A stretch of 64,000 bases of DNA, from NCBI GenBank assembly GCA_021776565.1, contig JAJFFQ010000023.1, positions 1 to 64,000 on the forward strand. Direction: 5' to 3'. Made by a program: the position numbers and the translations under genes. The notes below the pieces were generated by a model. The model was not told the origin of the DNA. It made no database searches and was given only the letters and a program-made list of their open reading frames with translations. Every line of letters begins with the position of its first letter. Within the stretch, counting starts at the first letter, position 1. This DNA comes from Robiginitomaculum sp. (lineage in GTDB: Bacteria > Pseudomonadota > Alphaproteobacteria > Caulobacterales > Maricaulaceae). Below are positions 1-7,035 of this stretch, one piece after another.

Positions 1-68
1 GGCGTGCCCGCCTCTGCTTGCCTCAAAATGCCGATGATCTGGCTGTCCGAATATCGTGACTTCTTCAT
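1..68 (-). CDS. IS3-family transposase OrfA, N-terminal part only (runs off the window)
   Basis: The minus strand from 68 down to the window edge translates as MKKSRYSDSQIIGILRQAEA followed by GT. This is the characteristic start of OrfA in the IS51/IS407 type of IS3-family elements, whose N-terminus is a helix-turn-helix that binds the element ends. A good ribosome binding site (GAGGAG) sits 8 bases before the ATG. Only about 22 codons are inside the window, so it cannot be told whether the element is intact. Its outer end should lie between about 115 and 146, but no terminal repeat can be confirmed without the other end. Confidence 0.85.
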   Translation of the reverse strand, partial: MKKSRYSDSQIIGILRQAEAGT

Positions 69-143
69 GGATGAATCTCCTCAATCCTGATTACGAGAAA
101 ATTCTACTTATCAATACCCTTAAAATACGGGAGTATTACCACA
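1..143 (-). mobile_element. End of an IS3-family insertion sequence (outer boundary approximate)
   Basis: The OrfA start plus its upstream leader form the left end of an IS3-type element lying mostly outside the window. Read on the minus strand, the leader between 69 and about 143 carries the AT-rich stretch that normally lies between the terminal repeat and orfA. A TG dinucleotide expected at the outer tip could be at 142-143, but this is a guess. The rest of 144-294 holds a tandem repeat (separate entry) and the leader of the sigma factor gene, with no other gene seen. Confidence 0.6.
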
Positions 144-191
144 TCATCATTGCCAAACGGGGCCGTTCATACATGACAATGCTATAATTTT

Positions 192-221
192 TTCAGAATA
201 GGTTAGTTCAGAATAGGCTAG
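192..221. repeat. Two 15-bp tandem repeats upstream of the ECF sigma gene
   Basis: TTCAGAATAGGTTAG (192-206) is followed directly by TTCAGAATAGGCTAG (207-221), with one mismatch. The pair lies about 75 bp before the sigma factor ATG, a sensible place for an activator or repressor site, but it could equally be a small replication slippage event beside the IS end. No known operator was recognised. Confidence 0.6.
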
Positions 222-294
222 TAAGGAAAATTTTATTCTCATATTGTGGATCAAATTCGTCTTTAATAGTAAGGCTGTTGTATACATGTAGAAA

Positions 295-915
295 ATGAAA
301 CCAGAAAACAAAAATACGTCTGTGGCAGAACCATATCTATCAACATCTGATTCCTCTGATGGAGGGGCGGATGTGCAACAGGAATCTGCCCCCTCTCCTC
401 GCGCTGAAAATGAGGAAGAACGGCGTGCCGTTGTTGCACAGGTGTATCGTGAGCATAACACCGCGCTGATTAAGTATCTAAATGCAAAACTATCATCGCC
501 TCTGGATGCACAGGATGTCGCACATGAGGCTTTTGTTAGAATGCTGCGGCTCGATGAACCAGAAACCATAAGTCATCTACAGGCGTTTTTATTCAAGATC
601 GCCAAAAACATAGCCATTGATCGTTTGCGCAGCCGCTCAAGGTCTCTTGAAATACAAACTGACCAGGAAAAAATAAACAGGCATGCGTGTTCAAATCCAG
701 GGCAGGATGTTGTCTTTGAAGCGCGCCAAGAACTTAATTATGTCAGAAAAATTATTGCCAAACTACCGCCCAAGTGCCGCAAGGCCTTCATGCTTTATAA
801 GTTTGAAGGGGTTTCATATAGGGAAATTGCCAAAGAAATGCGGCTTAGTGAAAGCATGGTGCGCAAATACGTCTTGAGAGGAGTTGCATTCTGCAGTGAC
901 CACATCAAAAGGTAA
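295..915 (+). CDS. ECF (FecI-like) RNA polymerase sigma factor
   Basis: This 206-residue protein has the two-domain layout of extracytoplasmic-function sigma factors. Region 2 lies at about residues 48-115, with the DVAHEAFVRML core-binding segment and an AFLFKIAKNIAIDRLR stretch. Region 4 (about 155-205) carries a helix-turn-helix in VSYREIAKEMRLSESMVRKY. The roughly 45-residue N-terminal extension is acidic and of low complexity, so the true start could be further in; no strong ribosome binding site precedes the ATG at 295. It is followed by a FecR-type gene and a receptor with an STN domain, so it most likely transcribes this transport locus on a signal from the receptor. The gene is visibly AT-richer than those after 6.4 kb. 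Confidence 0.92.
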   Translation: MKPENKNTSVAEPYLSTSDSSDGGADVQQESAPSPRAENEEERRAVVAQVYREHNTALIKYLNAKLSSPLDAQDVAHEAFVRMLRLDEPETISHLQAFLFKIAKNIAIDRLRSRSRSLEIQTDQEKINRHACSNPGQDVVFEARQELNYVRKIIAKLPPKCRKAFMLYKFEGVSYREIAKEMRLSESMVRKYVLRGVAFCSDHIKR

Positions 916-942
916 CAAGCTGGATTAATGTCATATTAACTG

Positions 943-2058
943 ATGAGAAAAATGAAAAACGAAATAAAAATAGCAAATCCGGGCAAGAAATTGACTGAAG
1001 AGGCGACCGAGTGGTTTTTACGTATCTACAGTGATGAGATTGCGGCAGGCGATTTTTCTAGTTGGCGGGACTGGATTAACAGGAGTCCGGCGCATGCCGA
1101 GGCTTTTGATAGTGTTTCAGAGTTTTGGCAACAAAGCGAACAGGTGAACGATTTACCCTGGCCGTCCGAAAGTGAATTAGAACAAGATCATTATGATGGT
1201 AAAGCGGCACTGCCGGTATTCCAACATAGTGATGTCCATAATTCCCAACGGTCATGGATTTTGGCGTCTGCTCAAGTCGCAGCGGTTCTGGTTTTGAGTT
1301 TTGGGTTGCTATTCGTTGCAATACAGGATTTAGGCTTTCCAGCTCAGAAATCACAAATTGTTTATGAGACTGGCATCGCAGAGCACAAAGCTGTTGATCT
1401 TAATGATGGTTCTCAAATTTTGCTCGGGGCCAAGTCGAAAATTCTAATCGATTACACCTTATCAGAACGCAACATTACTTTGAAATCAGGCGAAGCATTT
1501 TTTGACGTCGCAAAAGATGAGACACGGCCATTTATTGTGACGGCAGGGTTACGGTCGATAGAGGCTGTAGGCACGTCCTTTAATATCAATTTAAATAATC
1601 AGGATACAGCCGTATCTGTTATTGAGGGCGTTGTTAGCATCAGTGTATCGCCATCGGCATTAACAGCAGGCGAGAAAGTTGAGCCAGTGCCAATGACACC
1701 ACTGTTTATGCTGAATGCCGGTCAGGAACTGGTTGCCAGTACGTCAGGCTTTGATGATGTGGTAAGACCATTTAACGCTGATGCCGTTACTTCCTGGCGT
1801 ATAGGCAGACATGTTTTTGTTGGTAAGCCATTAGAGACTGTCATTGCTAATCTCAACAGGTATTCAGATCAAAAAATCGTCATTGCTGAAGACGAGATTA
1901 AGGGTGTTCTATTTACCGGTACTGTGTTCAATGACAATATTAGCGATTGGCTTGATGGTCTGGATAAAGCGTTCAATGTCAGAATTATTAATGTTAAGGA
2001 CGATGATCTAATCCTGATTGCATCATCGTTAGATAGTGCGGAGCCACATCATCAATAA
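943..2058 (+). CDS. FecR-type anti-sigma factor / sigma regulator
   Basis: This 371-residue membrane protein should carry the signal from the outer membrane receptor to the ECF sigma factor. Residues 15-65 match the cytoplasmic N-terminal domain of this family (tryptophan-rich, with AGDFSSWRDWINRSPAHAEAF). One transmembrane helix lies at about 104-128. The periplasmic FecR domain (about 135-235) contains DLNDGSQILLGAKSKI and GEAFFDVAKDETRPFIV. The C-terminal part (about 290-365) resembles the STN-like domain that contacts the receptor. It begins 27 bp after the sigma gene; a second ATG at 952 is possible. Size, order and domain content are as expected for a FecIR pair. Confidence 0.93.
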   Translation: MRKMKNEIKIANPGKKLTEEATEWFLRIYSDEIAAGDFSSWRDWINRSPAHAEAFDSVSEFWQQSEQVNDLPWPSESELEQDHYDGKAALPVFQHSDVHNSQRSWILASAQVAAVLVLSFGLLFVAIQDLGFPAQKSQIVYETGIAEHKAVDLNDGSQILLGAKSKILIDYTLSERNITLKSGEAFFDVAKDETRPFIVTAGLRSIEAVGTSFNINLNNQDTAVSVIEGVVSISVSPSALTAGEKVEPVPMTPLFMLNAGQELVASTSGFDDVVRPFNADAVTSWRIGRHVFVGKPLETVIANLNRYSDQKIVIAEDEIKGVLFTGTVFNDNISDWLDGLDKAFNVRIINVKDDDLILIASSLDSAEPHHQ

Positions 2059-2142
2059 TGACCATGGCCCAAACCAGAACCCTTATTGCCTGTTATTAAA
2101 ATTTGATTCCCAAAATCATCATCTGCTTCGTCCTATAAACGA

Positions 2143-2170
2143 GGGGACGCGAATGGGACGTTCCCCTTTT
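2143..2170 (+). terminator. Hairpin with a T run between fecR-like gene and receptor gene
   Basis: GGGGACG (2143-2149) can pair with CGTTCCCC (2159-2166) with one bulged T, and TTTT follows at 2167-2170, just before the receptor's ribosome binding site (AGAGAGGG). It could act as a weak terminator or attenuator separating the regulatory genes from the receptor. The stem is short, so function is uncertain. Confidence 0.4.
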
Positions 2171-2185
2171 TAGAGAGAGGGTGAT

Positions 2186-4696
2186 ATGAAATTCATCAAC
2201 AAGAGCAATAAACACAAGTTGGCTTCAGTGAATTCAAAAAGCATTCTACGCACTATGGCACTGTGCTGTACGACGGCAATGACACCTCTCATATGGGCTG
2301 CCCCACCTGTTATGGCAGCTGAAACAATCAAAACTGTTAGATTTGAAATCCCGGCGCAGCCTGTGGCAACGGCCTTGTTAGCGTTTTCTGAACAAGCTGG
2401 GATCCAGCTTATTATGGCAACTGAAGTCGCTGAAGGCATTCAAAGTCACGCTGTTACCGGTGAGATGGGTCGCAGTTTGACGTTGGCAATGCTACTTGAA
2501 GATACTGGATTGTCTTTTGAATTTTCCGGGCCAAATACGGTAACGATCTTTCGCAAAGCTTCCGTAAAAAAAGTGTCAGTAACAACGGATACATCCGTTA
2601 CTAATGAAACCTCACCCGTTAATAATATACAGGAAGCCTCGAGCGAAATTCAGCAAAATCCTGAAGAAAATTTTGGTGTTGATGTTATCATTGTAACAGC
2701 AGAGAAACGTGCAGTAAGTTCGCAGCGTATACCAATTTCGATGGCCGCTTTTAGTGCGCAAAGCCTTGAGCGTTCAGTTATCGAAGATATATACGATATT
2801 GGTTTGCTGACACCGGGCGTCATCGTTAACAAGGAAATCGTTGGCAAGATTTATATTCGCGGAATCGGCACCGAAAATCTTACAATTGGTGGAGATCCTG
2901 GCGTTTCTGTGCATGCGGATGGTGCTTATATCGCCCGCACCTCTTCGGCTAATTTTGACTTACACGATGTCGAACGTGTTGAAGTTTTGCGAGGGCCACA
3001 AGGTACGTTGTATGGTCGGAATGCCACTGGTGGTTCGATCAATATTATCTCCAAGGCCCCGACCGAAGAGTTTTATGCCCGGGGTGAGTTTCAATATGGT
3101 AATTTTGACCGCACCCGTTTTTCTGGCGTAATCAGCGGCCCTCTTTCGGGAAAAGTACAGGCACGCCTTAGCCTCGTAAAAAGCGACCGAAGCGGTTATA
3201 CGGACAATCTTTTTACTGGACAATCCCTTGATTCTGAAGATGTAACTTTAGGTCGGCTTCGTTTGCGTGTCACACCTTCAGATGCAGTGACTATTGATTT
3301 AATTGGTGATTTTTCTACAGATGACTCACGACCTGCACCATTTAAACAACTCGAATTTTCCCCGCTTTTTGAGGGCTTAAATGGTGCGTTTGACCCCGAT
3401 GATTTGCGCGATGTTTCTCAAGAATCGCCTGTAGAAGAGAGCCAGGATCAATATGGACTTACCAGCACTATAAATTGGGTGCTCCCCAACGTCACCGTGA
3501 CATCAGTTACTTCCTATAGGAATGTTGATTTTTTTGCCGCCTTTGATGGTGATGCCGTAGATATTACATTCCAAAACTTCTCGGATGACTCAAGCTCTGA
3601 ACAATTCACACAAGAAATTCGCTTAACCTCAAACAACGATAAGGCTTTTAACTGGATATTGGGCGGGTATTATTTTCATGATGATGGGGATCAGACAATT
3701 TTTATTCCCATTCCCGGGTTTGGCTTTGATATTTTACATATTGCAGACATTAAAACTGATGCCTTCGCTGTTTTTGGACAGGGGACTTATAAGGTCACTG
3801 ATAAACTGCACCTGACGGCTGGGTTGCGATATAATACCGAGGATAAAAAAGCAAATCAGTTTACAGATTTTGGGTTTATACCCCCATTGAACCAAGCCCT
3901 TAAAGAGGATTCCAATGCTCTGACGCCGCGTTTTGCCCTGGAATATTTTTCCAGCGACAATACATTGATGTATGTTAGCGCAACTCGAGGCTTCAAGTCA
4001 GGTGGCTTCACCTTTAACGGTTTTCAGGGTAATTTTGATCCTGAATTTGTGTGGGCTTATGAAAGCGGCATCAAAACAAAGTTCGCAGATGATCGTGTCC
4101 AGGCAAATCTGTCAGCCTTTTATTACGATTATACTGATCTACAGGTATCCAAGCTGCAAAATAATGCGGGTGTGATTACCAATGCCGCAGACGCAACTGT
4201 CTGGGGTGGGGAGTTTGAGCTTGTCACTCGTCCTAATGCCTTTTTTGAATTTAATGCTGGTCTTTCATATCTCAATGCAGAGTTTGATAATTTTCTAACT
4301 GAAGATCCCAGCAATCCGGGTCTTGGCACCATCAATCTGGGCGGTAACAGGTTGACGCGTTCGCCGAAATTTTCTGCCAATCTGGGGGCTCAGATTGAGC
4401 GACCAGTCAGTTCTTGGGGTACAGCAGCGTTTCGTGTGGATTATCAGTACCAAAGCAAAAGTTTTTTCACAGCGTTTAACCGCGACCTGTCTGCACAAAA
4501 GGCCTTTAGCCTGGTTAACCTCAGGTTGTCATTACAAAATGATGATGAGAATTGGCGCATAGCAGGTTTTGTCAAAAACATCTTTGATAAAACATATTTT
4601 CTGAACATCCTCGAATCAGGCGTGGAAGCAGGTAAGCCGGAAGGTTTCCTGGCAGCACCACGCACCTGGGGTCTGCAAGTGTCCCGTGTCTTTTAG
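2186..4696 (+). CDS. TonB-dependent outer membrane receptor with N-terminal STN signalling domain
   Basis: This 836-residue receptor starts after the ribosome binding site AGAGAGGG, with a signal peptide cleaved near residue 45 (VMAAE). An STN domain follows (about 50-115; PAQPVATALLAFSEQAG), the element that touches FecR in cell-surface signalling. A TonB-box-like DVIIVTAEKR lies near residue 170. The plug domain contains RVEVLRGPQGTLYGRNATGG and IISKAP, and the remainder is the beta-barrel ending in phenylalanine, as outer membrane proteins do. The substrate cannot be read from sequence: ferric siderophores are the classic ligand for FecI/FecR systems, but this receptor subfamily in marine alphaproteobacteria also takes organic substrates. 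A rearranged fragment of its 3' part occurs at 5988-6035. Confidence 0.93.
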   Translation: MKFINKSNKHKLASVNSKSILRTMALCCTTAMTPLIWAAPPVMAAETIKTVRFEIPAQPVATALLAFSEQAGIQLIMATEVAEGIQSHAVTGEMGRSLTLAMLLEDTGLSFEFSGPNTVTIFRKASVKKVSVTTDTSVTNETSPVNNIQEASSEIQQNPEENFGVDVIIVTAEKRAVSSQRIPISMAAFSAQSLERSVIEDIYDIGLLTPGVIVNKEIVGKIYIRGIGTENLTIGGDPGVSVHADGAYIARTSSANFDLHDVERVEVLRGPQGTLYGRNATGGSINIISKAPTEEFYARGEFQYGNFDRTRFSGVISGPLSGKVQARLSLVKSDRSGYTDNLFTGQSLDSEDVTLGRLRLRVTPSDAVTIDLIGDFSTDDSRPAPFKQLEFSPLFEGLNGAFDPDDLRDVSQESPVEESQDQYGLTSTINWVLPNVTVTSVTSYRNVDFFAAFDGDAVDITFQNFSDDSSSEQFTQEIRLTSNNDKAFNWILGGYYFHDDGDQTIFIPIPGFGFDILHIADIKTDAFAVFGQGTYKVTDKLHLTAGLRYNTEDKKANQFTDFGFIPPLNQALKEDSNALTPRFALEYFSSDNTLMYVSATRGFKSGGFTFNGFQGNFDPEFVWAYESGIKTKFADDRVQANLSAFYYDYTDLQVSKLQNNAGVITNAADATVWGGEFELVTRPNAFFEFNAGLSYLNAEFDNFLTEDPSNPGLGTINLGGNRLTRSPKFSANLGAQIERPVSSWGTAAFRVDYQYQSKSFFTAFNRDLSAQKAFSLVNLRLSLQNDDENWRIAGFVKNIFDKTYFLNILESGVEAGKPEGFLAAPRTWGLQVSRVF

Positions 4697-5654
4697 CAAT
4701 AAGGCAACAGCGACCAGGCTGGATCCGTCAACAAAAGCATTTCTCGATTTAGCCAACGCAAATGAAGGCCCGCCTCTGGAGGAGATGTCTATTGCCGGTG
4801 CCCGACAGGCGCTGAAAGAATTATATCTGAACGCTGGTGAACCTAAACGGCGCATACACAAGGTCAAAAACATCAATATTCCCGGGCCAAACGGGGAAAT
4901 TCCACTACATCTTTATTATCCGAAGCAGAAATTCTTGCGCCATTCGCCTGTGGTGTTGTTCTTTCATGGTGGTGGTTGGGCCTTGGGAGATGCTGAATCG
5001 TATGAGAACCTGTGCCGCTTTATGGCACTGAAGACTGGTGCAATATTCGTTAGCGTAGAATACCGGCTCTCGCCAGAAAACAGGTTTCCGGTGGGATTGC
5101 ATGACTGTTATGCCAGTCTTGAATGGCTCGTGAAAAATGCTGGGAAAATAGGTGGGAATACTAGCCAGGTTGCAGTCATGGGGGATAGCGCCGGGGCTAA
5201 TTTTGCCGCGCTTTGTGCACTTCGTGCGCGTGATATTGATATAAAGCTTTCTGGTCAGATTTTACTATACCCGGTACTTGCTCTTGATAACGGAAATGAA
5301 TATCCCTCCATGGCAGAATATGGTGCTGGTGAGTATTTCATCTCTCAAGCCAGCATCGCATGGACTGTTGACCTTTATCTTGAAAATGAAGCCGATGCCC
5401 GATCACCAAAAGCTACGCCACTATTAGCAAAAAACCTGCACCTACTTGCCCCTGCACTTGTCATTGTTGGCGGTTTTGATCCTCTTCGTGACGAATGTAA
5501 AGCTTATGCGGATCGTCTGAGCGCCTCGAATGTGAAAACAGAATTTCGATGTTATCCCACAACAATACACGGGTTTATGTCTTATTCCGGCGCTCTTGAT
5601 GTGGGACGTACGGGACTCAATGATACCGCCAAATGGATTTGCGATAATTTTTGA
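4686..5654 (+). CDS. Alpha/beta hydrolase of the hormone-sensitive-lipase (HSL) esterase family
   Basis: A 322-residue cytoplasmic esterase with no signal peptide. The oxyanion-hole motif HGGGWALGD lies at about residues 93-101, the nucleophile elbow GDSAGAN at about 166, the acid in GGFDPLRDE near 263 and the histidine in TIHGFMSY near 294, so the full catalytic triad is present. Translation appears to start at GTG 4686, inside the end of the receptor gene (11-bp overlap in another frame), which implies translational coupling. A hydrolase coupled to a receptor suggests that it splits an ester bond in the imported compound, for example a siderophore or lipid-like substrate. That is inference; the family is mostly described as short-chain acyl esterases. 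Confidence 0.88.
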   Translation: MSFSNKATATRLDPSTKAFLDLANANEGPPLEEMSIAGARQALKELYLNAGEPKRRIHKVKNINIPGPNGEIPLHLYYPKQKFLRHSPVVLFFHGGGWALGDAESYENLCRFMALKTGAIFVSVEYRLSPENRFPVGLHDCYASLEWLVKNAGKIGGNTSQVAVMGDSAGANFAALCALRARDIDIKLSGQILLYPVLALDNGNEYPSMAEYGAGEYFISQASIAWTVDLYLENEADARSPKATPLLAKNLHLLAPALVIVGGFDPLRDECKAYADRLSASNVKTEFRCYPTTIHGFMSYSGALDVGRTGLNDTAKWICDNF

Positions 5655-5830
5655 GGAGTGGGATATATTATGATAATTATGGCTGCCTTGCTGCTATCAT
5701 AATATACTGGCTTTAATGAGTCTGAACCCTGGATCATGGCCTTAATAATTGAACTAATTCGCTGCATGTATTCAGCGAAATCTGCAACTTTAGAGACCAT
5801 TTCGCTTTTATCTTTTTGGTCTGCCGTAGA

Positions 5831-5987
5831 TAAGCTATAAATTCGTCCATAATTTGAGCGCTTTAACTGCTCTTTATGCGACCCACAATTAAATTTGAAT
5901 TCCGTTTCTTTCAAGAACCAATAAAACTGCTTTTCAGGAATGCCGTTGTACTTTCTCAATACGCGCCTGGCCTGATTCCGATAATTT
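5831..5987 (-). pseudogene. IS1595-family transposase, C-terminal remnant
   Basis: The minus strand encodes NQARRVLRKYNGIPEKQFYW followed by FLKETEFKFN and KEQLK. This is the well-conserved C-terminal segment of IS1595-type (DDE/DDN) transposases, where NQAKRVLRKYNGI and FLKECEFRFN are usual. About 50 residues remain; the zinc-ribbon N-terminus and the catalytic core are missing. Upstream in the same reading frame the sequence changes abruptly into antisense receptor-gene DNA, so the open frame of 153 codons (5582-6043) is an accident of fusion and not a gene. Confidence 0.8.
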
Positions 5988-6035
5988 CCAATGCCGCAGA
6001 TGCAACTGTCTGGGGGCTCAGATTGAGCGACCAGT
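5988..6035 (+). pseudogene. Rearranged fragment of the TonB-dependent receptor gene
   Basis: Bases 5988-6015 match receptor positions 4179-4206 with one difference, and 6009-6035 match 4381-4407 exactly (27 bp). The two source segments are joined at the shared 7-mer TCTGGGG, which removes 181 bp. That number is not a multiple of three, so the copy cannot be an in-frame receptor. This is the remains of a second receptor copy, or of a partial duplication, that suffered a microhomology-mediated deletion and then lost its flanks to transposon DNA. Confidence 0.85.
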
Positions 6036-6071
6036 GAGATCATAGGGTTTTCCGCCTAAAGGCGGAGGAGT

Positions 6072-6095
6072 TTGAACCCAAAATTAGGATATTAA
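6072..6095. repeat. Dispersed 24-bp repeat, copy 1
   Basis: This stretch (TTGAACCCAAAATTAGGATA then TTAA) is 21/24 identical to 24935-24958. Both copies lie in gene-free, repeat-rich DNA. It may be the edge of a mobile or palindromic element. Confidence 0.55.
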
Positions 6096-6255
6096 GCTCA
6101 AGGGCATTTTAATCTGACAGTGCCCTAAACATTGCCTACCCACCATTCCTGAAAGTTATCATAACCAATACCAAACGGCATTTTACTTCGAGGTGTTATT
6201 ACAGATATTTAGGCAGGTATCGACGCAGCTACCACAAAATTTAATAGAAAAAATT

Positions 6256-6393
6256 ATGTCATCATATAGTTATACAAAAACAGCTCGCCTCAATTCTATT
6301 GCCGAGCATTCAAAACAGTTGTTTAATAAAAGTGATGGACTCAATCATTTTGTATTTTCTAAATATATTAGAAAAAGTTTGGGGCTGGCCTAG
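6256..6393 (+). CDS. Doubtful small ORF (45 aa)
   Basis: An AT-rich frame starting MSSYSYTKTARLNS and ending KYIRKSLGLA. It has no signal peptide, no transmembrane helix, no pilin motif and no clear ribosome binding site. An extended version starts at 6193. It sits in the scar region 60 bp before cpaA. No family was recognised, and it may not be a gene at all. Confidence 0.2.
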   Translation: MSSYSYTKTARLNSIAEHSKQLFNKSDGLNHFVFSKYIRKSLGLA

Positions 6394-6399
6394 AAACCC

Positions 6400-6411
6400 T
6401 GCGTTAACGCA
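6400..6411. promoter_or_regulatory. 12-bp perfect palindrome before cpaA
   Basis: TGCGTTAACGCA is a perfect palindrome 43 bp upstream of the cpaA start and contains the GTTAAC core seen in CtrA-type sites. It is a reasonable operator candidate for the pilus operon, though no matching second half at the CtrA spacing was found. Confidence 0.35.
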
Positions 6412-6453
6412 AACCTACGCATACAGGCCTTTCAAAGTTTCAAGGAATGCCTG

Positions 6454-6960
6454 ATGCTATCTCTTGTTTTTATGGGTTTTGCCTTATTTATGTTAATCGC
6501 GGCCTTTTATGACGCGGCCACCATGACCATTCCCAACTGGATATCTTTGGGGTTAATTGCATTATTTGCCATGACCATACCCTTGAGTGGCCAGAGCTGG
6601 GGAGTCATTGGCTATCATGTACTTGTGGGGTTAGGCGCTCTGGTACTGACCATCACCATGTTTGCCTTTGGCTGGATTGGCGGCGGCGATGCAAAATTGT
6701 TTGCCGCCGCAGCCCTGTGGATGGGTTGGCCAGGATTATTGATGTTTTCTGCCTATGCGGCCCTGGCCGGCGGGGTTTTGACGGTTTTTCTGCTAATTGT
6801 GCGTAAATATCCAATGCCATCCCATCTGGAAAGCTGGGAATGGTCGGCAAGATTGCTAAAAAAGGGCGGTGATGTGCCTTATGGCATTGCGATTTGTGCC
6901 GGAGCACTGCTTGCATTTCCCGAAACGTCACTTTTTCTGACCGCAAACAGCGGTGGATGA
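6454..6960 (+). CDS. cpaA: Prepilin peptidase CpaA/TadV
   Basis: A 168-residue integral membrane aspartyl protease that trims the leader of Flp-type pilins before Tad pilus assembly. It is a small A24-family peptidase without the N-terminal methylase domain of PilD. The two catalytic aspartates are visible in FYDAATMTIPNW (about residue 21) and GGGDAKLFAAAALWMGW (about residue 78). About five or six hydrophobic helices span the chain. It opens the cpaABCDEF-tadBC run; cpaB follows after 75 bp. In most Tad loci a pilin gene precedes cpaA, but here rearranged DNA does. Confidence 0.95.
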   Translation: MLSLVFMGFALFMLIAAFYDAATMTIPNWISLGLIALFAMTIPLSGQSWGVIGYHVLVGLGALVLTITMFAFGWIGGGDAKLFAAAALWMGWPGLLMFSAYAALAGGVLTVFLLIVRKYPMPSHLESWEWSARLLKKGGDVPYGIAICAGALLAFPETSLFLTANSGG

Positions 6961-6967
6961 GGTTTTG

Positions 6968-6975
6968 TTAACCAT
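6968..6975 (+). promoter_or_regulatory. TTAACCAT CtrA-like half site before cpaB
   Basis: The octamer TTAACCAT lies in the 75-bp cpaA-cpaB gap, 60 bp before the cpaB ATG. The same octamer recurs in the TPR-gene and podJ upstream regions of this window. Alone it is only a half site. Confidence 0.3.
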
Positions 6976-7035
6976 GCTTTGAGAACTTTCTGCTCACTTC
7001 GGTACTACGTGTGATTTGCGCACAGGAGTGATGTC

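Larger units (their letters stand above)
5655..6453. other. Intergenic scar region without an intact gene
   Basis: These 800 bases separate the receptor block from the pilus locus. They hold a transposase C-terminal remnant (minus strand), a chimeric receptor-gene fragment, a perfect small hairpin (TCCGCC-TAAA-GGCGGA at 6051-6066), a second stem (AGGGCA 6101-6106 with TGCCCT 6121-6126), a dispersed repeat copy at 6072-6095, a doubtful 45-codon ORF and a palindrome before cpaA. No Flp/PilA-type pilin (short, with a GATAIEY-like motif) was found on either strand. Confidence 0.8.

Noticed and set aside
5710-5740. Partial resemblance of TAATGAG...CCCTGG to the right arm of the 29939-30026 inverted repeat
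   Set aside because: Only two short blocks match and the orientation does not form an element end; probably chance.
5582-6043. 153-codon minus-strand frame as a complete gene
   Set aside because: Its first 19 codons are antisense receptor-gene debris, the middle is a transposase C-terminus and the end runs antisense into the esterase gene; it is a fusion of remnants.
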